10,640 nt of DNA from positions 1-10,640 of the forward strand of contig CAMGJH010000006.1 of assembly GCA_946056345.1 (NCBI GenBank), written 5' to 3'. Below are positions 1 to 9,000 of the stretch, one piece after another. A program made the translations under genes and the position numbers. Under the pieces are notes generated by a model that made no database searches, was not told the DNA's origin, and saw only the letters and a list, made by a program, of their open reading frames with translations. How positions within the stretch are numbered: position 1 is the first letter of the stretch; each line of letters begins with the position of its first letter. Source of the DNA: an uncultured Lentisphaeraceae bacterium (GTDB lineage Bacteria; Verrucomicrobiota; Kiritimatiellia; RFP12; DVOR01).

Positions 1-3000
1 TTGCTCCAGCCGTCTCCATCCGCGTCGCCCTGAGCATCGTAGGTGTCCACGTTCAACTCGCTGCTGCGGTTGGCGGCCTCCCAGTGGTCTTCCATAAAGT
101 CGTTGTCCGTGTAGAGCAGCCCGAAGGTGGGGTTGCCGCGGACTAGCCACTGCGGGATATGGAAGTCCGGCACGCCGTTGCCGGCGGTGGAGTACTGGCC
201 GGGATTGGACTTGGCCAGGTATTCGGCGTAGTTGGTGAGGAAGTCGCCATCGTCATCGCCGTGCGGGCCATTCGAGCCGGTGGGGTCCTCGGGGTCGAGG
301 CCGTAGTAGTTCTCCCACCAGTTGGGCATCCGATCACCGTCGGTGTCCTTGGTCTGGCCCACGGCCACATAGTCGCGCAGCCAGCCGGCGCCGTTGGAGA
401 ACTGATTGTCGGTCACGCTCGTGCCCGTGTCGCCGGGCAGGCGCTTGAACCAGTTCTCGCCCTCGGGTGCCTCGGTGCCGCCAGCAATCGCGCTCGGGTC
501 GGTCGTCGGCGCGCTGTCCCAGCTCTCGAAGTCATACTTCGCGAAGACGTCGCCATAGACCAGCAGGTCGCCGGGATAGGTGGTGGAGAAGGCCGGGAGA
601 ACCGTGTAGCGGTCCACATCGAAGGTCTGCACGCCCAGGTGGCGATAGGCGTAGGGATTGCCCGTGGCCTTGACGTTGTAGGTGATCTCCTTGTTCACGG
701 CGTCGCCGGCGGCGTAGGGCGTCCAGTAGACCGAGTCGGGCGCCTTGAGGTTCTCCGCCGAGCCGGAGGGGAACTCGAGGGCCGGCGAGCCGTTGACCGT
801 GTTGTAATTGCGGTAGTTGTGGATCGACTTGCGGCGGACATCGGCCAGCGGCAAGTGGCTGATCATATTGTGCGCCAGCGGAACGAACTCGCTCTGCGGG
901 ACCTCGGTGCCGGCCTGGGCGGCCTCGCTATTCTCGCAGTAGAAGGTGCTGCGCAGGTTCTTCGGCGCGGTGAGGGTGTAATAGGAGGTGTAGAGCTCCT
1001 CGACCGTCGGGTAGTCCGCCTCCGTCATCTGCGGCACTTCGCCGTTGGCCAGGCGCTGCAAGGTCTCCTTGAAGCCCTTGCGGCGATAGGTCATCGAGCC
1101 GACCTTCGTCTCGTCGCCCACCAGCTGCTCGCCGGGATAGCGCTCCCAAGGCTTGTTGTCCGAAGCGGCCGGGGTGCCGAGCGCCTCGTCCGGCGGGATG
1201 CGGCTGCCGCCCAGGAGGTCGTTGAAGGTGTAGATGGCCAGCGGCTGAGCGGGGGTGTTGGGCTCGTAGTAGCCGTTGCCCTCATAGCGCTGGGTGAAGA
1301 CGTTGGTGCGGAAGTTCAGGAGCTCGGCCAGCGTGAAGACCGCCGAACGCTTGTCGGCAATCTGGTTGGTGGTGCGAGCGCCATTCCAGATGCGCACCTC
1401 GTCGATGAAGCCGGTGTAGGAACCGGTGTAGTAGTCCTCGAAGGTCTTCGGATCCTCGGGATTGCCCAAGGTGGAGAACCAGGCGCTGGCCGGCTCAGCA
1501 CCGATAATCACCGGCGCGTTGCGATAGGAGAAGCGCTGCACTTCGTCCCAGCCGTCGTTCTTCAACGAGATGACGCCGTTGGCCGGGATGAGCGCGGAGG
1601 CCACCGCCGTGTTGTCCACGCCGTTGATGATGAGCTTCAGGCGCGAGCCATCGAAGGTCGCGGCCAGGTGCGTCCACACGCCGGGCTTGATGACATCGCC
1701 CGAGAGGGCCGTCGGGGAAACCTTCGGGGCCGAGCCGTCATCGACGAAGGTGGTGCCGGTGCCGGTGTAGTTGACGAAGGGCAGGAAGCCGCCGGTGGTC
1801 ACCTTGAGGCCGAGGCGGAAGTTGTGGCGCAGGTCGCCCAGCGTCGAGGCACCCTCGGTGAAGCGCCAGGGGCGGTCAATGAGGATGACCTCGCCGGAGG
1901 CATTTGCGCCGGGCTGGTCGGCCTCGGGCTTGACCCAGCACTCGAGGGTGAAGGTGGTCAGGGCCATCGGGCCGAACTGCGTGGTCACGAGGCTCTGCAA
2001 CACGCCCTTGCCGCCGAGGTAGGCCGACTGCTGGATGTCGGGGGTGCGCAGGGACTGCGGGTCGCCGCGGTAGACGGTGTTGGAGGTCAGCTCGACCATA
2101 TCCGGCACGCCGTCGCCATCGGTGTCGTAGCCCTCGTTAATCTCGTAGGGCAGGAAGTGGGCCATGCCGGGGAAGGAGTCGGCCAGGTTCTCGGGGATGT
2201 AGTAGAAGAAGGGCCGCGCGGGCATCGCATCTTCGATATCCATATCCTCGAAGGTCACTTCCGTGTCATCGCCACCGGGTGTCGGCGCCGGCGCCGGGGC
2301 GGGGTCAACCTCGATGGTATAAACCAGGCCGCTCAGCGCGAGGGTGTTGTGGTTGAGGCGCCCGTAGAAGCGGGAGGTGTAGGAGTTGGAGTTGTCCGGG
2401 TCGGTCATCCACAGCGGCGAGGGGTCGGTACCGTAGTGGGCCGGGTCGGAGGCCACGGGGTTGACCGCCTCCTCGGCGTTGGTGAGGCCATCGCCATCGG
2501 GGTCGGCGAAGGGCACGCCCGCGAACCACGGATAGGTGTAATAGTCGAAGCCCGTGGTGCGGCCGCTCGCGAAGGCCGGCGCGCCGAAGGGATTGTTCGC
2601 GCCGCTCGGGCGCACCCCGGCGAAGACCGTGTTGTCCAGGGCCCCGCCCGAGACACTCTGCGGCACATAGACGGAGGCGACCTTGTTGCGGTTATAGGCC
2701 GCGCGATCGCTATTGTCGCCATTGGAGGAGGCCGAGCTGCTGTAGTCGCCCAAGACGGGGTTCAAGCCGTGGAAGACCTCCCAGTAGTCGTCCATCCCGT
2801 CCACATCCGTGTCGGGGGTCAACGGGCTGGTGGTCACGTAGGTATCCGTGTCGCCATCGAAGCGGACCGCATGGGCGCCAATGAAGGTGCTATAGGTGAG
2901 CGGCAGGCCCAGGAAGCGGGTGACCCTGAGACCCTCGAAGGCCTCCTGGCGCTGCTCGAGCGGCCGGAAGGGATAGTGCAAGCCCAGCGGCGCAAGATAG

Positions 3001-6000
3001 CTATCCTGCTGCGTGCCGGTCTCGCCGAAGGGGCCCCAGAGTTCCTTCTCGCGCACGCCGCCGGTGTAGCCACGCAGCGCAGCGCGGTAGGAGATCTTGA
3101 GCAGCGGGCAGGTGGTCGAGGCCAACGCCGCCTCATAGTCGGAGAACTCCGCGTCGGCCAAGTCCGCGTAGAGGGTGTTGCCATCCTGCAACGTGAACTT
3201 CGCACCGCCCGTCAGGTCCGCCGTGAGGGTGGTCATCGCGGCATAGGCCGGGTCGACCGGCGCGGTGACGGTACCATCGCCGAAGAGGACCTTGAAGATC
3301 TGCTTCTTGCGCGCATCCCAGAGCTTGCCGGTTTCGCCGCCGTCCATCAGGAGCTCGCGGAAGACCGGCTGCATCACCAGGCGGTCATCGGCGGCATACC
3401 CTTGCAGCGCCTCCAAGAGGCCGTCGATACGCGCCACTAGGGCGCGGACCGTCGCTTCGTCGCGCTCGGCATCCGTCTCCTGCGAGAAGAGGAGCTCGCC
3501 CTTATAACCATTGACGATTGGCGTCTCGCCGGCCTTGGTGGCCAGGAGGCGATAGTAGGCGGCATCGAGCGCCTTGATGTGGCTCTGCAAGCGCTCGATG
3601 GCAGCCTTGGCTTTCGCCGCGGCCACATCGATCGTGAAGTCGCGGTCCGGGTCGTTGAGAAGCAAGCTCTTATCCAGCGCGTAGTCAAGCACCTGCTTCT
3701 CGGTGGGGAAGAGGATGGAACTCATCAGCCCGCGCGAGACAGCCGCCGAGATGGCCGGCGCGCAGAGGTCGGTCTGCAACATCGTGGTCGAGTCAATCTT
3801 CGTCTTCAGCGAGAGGGCCGTCATCGCATAGGCTTGGACGAGCGGGTCGACGGTAAAGGCCTCGGGCGTGCCAAAGATTTCATCGGAGGCCACCACCGAG
3901 CCATCGAAGCTATAACTCTCAACATAGTCCACCGAGGGGACCGGGGCGGGATTGGCCAAGTCCTCGAAGATGTTGTAGACATCGGGGAGGACCTTCCAGT
4001 AGTAGATGCCCTCGGCGGTCTGCCCCAGGAGGCCGGGCTTATCCTTGTAGAGGCGGGCGGCGTCGGTATTGAGGTCGTAGCGCAGGTGGCGCAGGAGCCC
4101 GGTGTGATACTCCTGATACTGCGTCAAGCCGTCGCGGTCGTAATCCATATCGTAGTCACGCGGGTCGGTCGGGTCAGGGCCGCGCAGCGTGGCGGTGGTG
4201 GTGGTGACCGTGGTGGTGGAGGTAGTGGTGTCGGTTTCGCCGACTTCGCCTTCGGTGGCGTCGGTGGCCGCATTGCTGTTGGAGATGAGGCAATAGCGGT
4301 ATTCCCAGCCATCGGGCATCCCGTCCCCATCAGTATCGATGTTGCAGGGGTCGCAGCCTCCGCCAATGGTCGACCTGTCGGTGGGGCTATAGGTGAGCGT
4401 GTAGGTGGCCGAGCTGTAGGTCGAGGCCACCGGGCCCTGCTCGTCCTTATCCCACAGGCCGTCGAAGTCGGTATCGGGGTTCCACGGGTCGCACGGCAGC
4501 ACCTTGTTGACCCAGGTGGTGTCGTAGATTGTCTCGCTCTGGAGGGAAGTCGGCCAACCGTTCCTTTCACCGAAGATGTGCGTGGCGCGGCTCTGGAACT
4601 CCTGCCGGGCCGTCAGGCCATCGAGATCCTGGTCCTTGTCGCCATCGGGGAGCGTATTAGGAATCACATAGGGCTTGAGGCCCACATAGGCTTCCCAGCC
4701 GTCGGGCACGCCATCCTCGTTGGTGTCGGCAGACTTCGGGTTGGTGGACTGGCTCATTGGATCGCCGCGGCGCACGCCGGAGGCGAACTCTTCGCGGTTG
4801 GTGAAGGGGAGCGTGTTGACAATCTTGAAGGCATCGAGTTTGCTGCCCAAGGTTTCGTGGCCGGCGGCGCGGACACCCCAGGCCGTGCCGGGATGGAAGC
4901 CAAAGGCCTGGTAGACCTCCTGGTCGCGGATGATCTTGAGTGTGCCCTTGAACTCGCAGAAGCGCGCCGGCTCATCCACCCAGCCCGTCACATAGGCCTT
5001 GCCCTCCTCCCAAGGAAGGGTCCAGGAGCCGAGGTGTTCATCATCCAAACGGGTGGGATCATCGGCATACGAGTGTGAAATCAGACGGAAGACCTTGCCC
5101 TCATAGTCGTAGTAATAGGCTTCCATAGTCGGGAAGTTCACCTGGAAGGGCGAAGCGGGATTCGTCCCCCGCGTGGTGACCTCCACCTTGAAGAGGTGGT
5201 GATAGGTGGGATAGGTGCGGACGATGGCGCGGGCGAAGTAGTCGTTATCCGGGTTGCCCTCGGCGTCGTTCACGACCTTGCCGCCGGAGATGTTGAGCGG
5301 GTTGAGGCCATAGCGGACCTCCCAGCCGTCGGGCATCCAGTCGTCGTCGGTATCGCAGTCGATGGGGTTGGTGCCAGCAGCGAACTCTTCCACGTCGAGC
5401 AAGCCGTCGTTATCGGTGTCCTTACCGCCATTGCCACTATACGGGTTGAAGGCCGCGAGGACATCGGCCACCGGGATGGTCTCCCAGTAGTTGCCCTTAC
5501 CGAAGGAGGCGTTCTCGTGGACGAGAATCTTGCCCTCCCCCGACGTGTCGACGGTGTAATAGGCCTTGTCGGAGGCATCGGGATTGTAGCTGTCGCGATA
5601 GCGGCGGCCGAGGGTGAACTGCTCGGTGGTGCCGAAGGCCTCATCGGTGTTGGCGGCGTAGGGGTTGTTCTCCGCATCGACCACGCGGTCGCGCAGGTCG
5701 ATAGCCGGCCAGAGGGCGGTGTTCAGCTGCACGTGGCCATCGGCGGCGAAGACCGAGCCCCAGGCGATACGCGACGCGTAGTACCAGAAGAAGTACTCGG
5801 CGCCATTGGAGATGCCGTCGTAGTCCTGATCCTTGGAGTTGACATTGCTGAAGCGGTCAAGCCAAGAGGTCCAGCGGGGGTCGAGGGCGCCATTGGTCAG
5901 GTGGTTGCCATCGGTGTAGAAGGGCTCGTCGATGAGCATACCGGCCACCGCGCGATAGTCGATGAAGTAGTACTTATTGCGATAGAGGCCGCCCTTGAGC

Positions 6001-9000
6001 TCGTTAATCTTGGTCGAGGCGTCCAAGACCGCCTGGCTCTCATCCACCTGCGTGAAGGGGAAGTAGGCCCCGTCGGCGGCGACGACAGCGGGGCTATCGG
6101 CGCTCGGCTCCCACGCCCAGGCGTCGGTGTAGGTGTAGCGGAAGCGCTCATAGTTCTCGTCGTCCTCGCGAGTCTGCACCTCGATGGTGCCCGCGTGGTA
6201 GGGATAGCTGTCGTCGTCTTCCACCTTGTGGTAGGCGAAGGTGGGGTCGGGCCTGACAGGATAGCCGTCGGCGTCGATGACCGGGGCCCAGCCATCGCCG
6301 TCCACCGCGCCACGCAGATAGGGCACGCGATTGGCATAGGTGTAGGCCACCGGGATGGCCACCGTGACGCCTTCGCCGGTGGCGCCGCGGCCGGAGGTGT
6401 TCAGGCGCACCTGCTTCCACTGCACGGCGATGCCGCCATTACCATCATTCTTCACGGGAATCACGCGCCAGGTGTCGGAGATCTTCTTCTCCGGGTGCAT
6501 CAGCACCATCCAGGCGGGGTTGGAGAGCCAGGTGCCCATACCGCTGGCGGCGTTGAGGGCCTCGTCGCGGCCGCGGACGCGCAGCTTGTAGCCGAAGGGC
6601 GTGCAGCCGGGTGCCTGCATCGTTGGACCGCCGGAGCCGCCATAACTCAAGCGACCATCGGAGGCGCCGAAACGGTAGGCGTTGTCGCCATTAGCAAAGC
6701 CGGCATAGGGGAGATAATCCTCCACCGCCATGCCGTTGGCCTGCGAGGCACCCTCCACGAGGGCACGCCCGGCATCGTCAGCGCCAACGTTGCGCAGAAT
6801 CCAGCCATCGGGCACGCCATCGGAGTTGTAGTCGCCGAAGGCGTAGAGATAGGGCACAGGGGGCTCGGCGGTGAAGATGCCCTTCGCGTCGCCAGGGAGA
6901 TATTCGGCCACGAAGATGGCTTCGAGGATGATGTCCTGCCACTGGGTGGAGTCGGTCGCCTGGCCGCCGCCGGAGACGAAGGCGCGGTTGAAGGCGAGGG
7001 TGGTCTCGTAGAGGCTATTGGGGTCGGAGGGCAGGAGGGCCTCGTAGTCGGTGTTGCGGGTGCTCCACTTATAGAAGAAGGAGTCGCGCGTGGCGCTCAC
7101 GCCGGTGTAGCCCGCGGGGGTGGCATCGCCGGCGGCGAAGGGAACGGCCTTGACCTGCACGGTGGTGTTCGAGCCGCGCGGCAGACCGTTGGAGGTGTAG
7201 GTGGGGTAGAAGGTCCAGCCGAAGGTGTTGTCGGTGGTGGGGGCCGTCTCGGCCTGGTTGGCCCAGCGGATATAACCGGTGCCGGGGCGGGTGGCGGTCT
7301 TAACGGTGTAGAACATAAAGTTCTGCGCCGAGGTGAGGTTGAGCTGGCCGGAGAGGCTGGCCACCGCCGAGCTCGAGTCGTAGACCGTCACGTTCCAGCC
7401 GGGGTTGGTCATCGACTCATAGGTGTGGGTGAAGCTGAGCATCTCGGTGCCATCGGAACTGCGCTCCTTGCGGTTCTTGCCGGTGGTATCGGTATCCGCC
7501 GCGCCGACGGGGCGGACCTTGAAGGTGCCGGTGCCAACGCCGAACTGCGTTTCAAGGGCGGAAATCTTGGCTGCCCAGGCTGCCGCGCCCATCAGCGCGG
7601 TCATCTTCGCCTCATCGGCATAGAGGAAGCAATCGAAGGCACCGTCGCCGTAGACCATCTTGACGACGAGGTAGTCGGAGGTGGCATCGACCGCGTTGAA
7701 GGAGAAGGTCATCGCCGTGCCGGTGGAGCCGTTGGTGGGCGGAGTGCCGGCGAGGATGGGGGCGCGGTTGCGGACGTTGGGCTGGGCCAAGATCTCGCAG
7801 ACATCGGCGGGGATGCCATTGACTTCATTGTTGAAGGCGCCCGAAGAGGAGCAGGAGGCCGCCGCGAAGCGCGCACCGGCCGCCGGCATCGTTGCGGTGA
7901 CGATGGTGGGCACGCCGCCAACGAGCTTGGTCCACTGGATGGTCTTGTTGGCGAGGAGGCTCTTGGGGAAATCGTTCAAGCAGTAGGCATAGAAGTCAAC
8001 GCTGGCGGCATTGCTCGGCAGCTCCACCTTCAGCCAGGCGGCGTTGGCGGCAGGCGTCTCGCCCGAGGAGGTCGAGAGGCTCACGTACTCCTTGATAACG
8101 TCGTAGACCTTGCGGGTGTTGAGGGTGTTATCGGTGGTGCTATCCACAAAGACGGCATCCTCGGGGATGGGGTTGCCGTCGCTGGTGACGGGGTAGATCC
8201 GGAAGTAGCGGCGGGCGGGCTCGGTCTTCTCCACCGAGAGGGTGTACTTGATGACCGACTCGGCCGTCGTCACCGCGCCGGTGCCGGTGGTGTCGAGCTG
8301 ATACTCCGAGCCGATGGCACCATCGACGGCCGTAGTCAGGCTGATCTTGGCGCGCTTCTTCGTGGAGGTCACCTTCAAGTAGTACGGGGTCTCGACCGCG
8401 GTGGAGGTGGCCGCGTCCAGCTGCGGCACGCAGATGCGGAAGTAGCTTTCGCCACCGGTGGCGTTCTCCTTGACCGAGAGGGTGAGGGTGTAGTCGGTGG
8501 TGGCCAGGGGGTCGAGGGGAATGTAGTAGCGGTTGGGGGTGCAGGAAGCGCCGTCGGCCTTGGAGATGCGCTCAATGCTGGCGTAGACGGTGCCGTAGTT
8601 GTTCAGCCCCTCCTTGGCGATGGTCAGCGAGACGGCCGGGTCGCCCGCCGCAATCGTGATGGTGCCGCCCGAGACGGTCTGCCCGGCCAGCGCGGTAAAG
8701 CCATCGGCCAGCGCGTCGGCCGCCGGCAGCTCAAAGTTCTCGTTGGAGACCTCATAGCTGGCAACGTCGTAGGTGCTCGAGCCGGTGGAGATGATGGGCG
8801 AAGCCTTCAGCTTGAGCACGCGCGAGGCGAAGAGGGTGCTGCTGCCGCCATCGCGGCGAACGCCATAGCACAGGCGCATCTCGGTGCCCACCGGGAACTG
8901 GTCGGAGACCGGCACATTGAGGAAGTAGGTCTGCGTGGCAAAGGTGGTGGCGGTGGTGCTCTGCGGGCCGCGGAAGGCGGCGGCGTAGGTGTCCAGGAAG

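Noticed and set aside
159..3440. Plus-strand stop-free frame of 1,093 codons
   Set aside because: Same cause: antisense to the LamG and TSP3 part of the giant gene; composition is Gly/Val/Arg-rich with no recognisable fold.
4188..4235. Short tandem repeat as a CRISPR or phase-variation switch
   Set aside because: It is a triplet-coded Thr tract inside an open frame; there are no spacers, and unit changes would not shift the frame.
4124..4570. Minus-strand out-of-frame open stretch, Pro/Thr/Arg-rich (148 codons)
   Set aside because: It lies in a shifted frame of the giant gene and shows the Arg/Pro/Thr bias typical of frame-shifted GC-rich coding DNA. The same applies to similar stretches at 5270-5677, 5897-6337, 2834-3205 and 9046-9474.
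3579..5078. Plus-strand stop-free frame of 499 codons
   Set aside because: Antisense, in register with the central TSP3 cluster; ends at the complement of a TCA Ser codon.
5787..6839. Dockerin domain in the Asp-rich motifs
   Set aside because: Dockerins need two loops of about 22 residues in a compact pair with characteristic recognition residues. The motifs here carry PDGWE or DGLTN signatures, fit TSP3-like repeats better, and no cohesin partner is seen.
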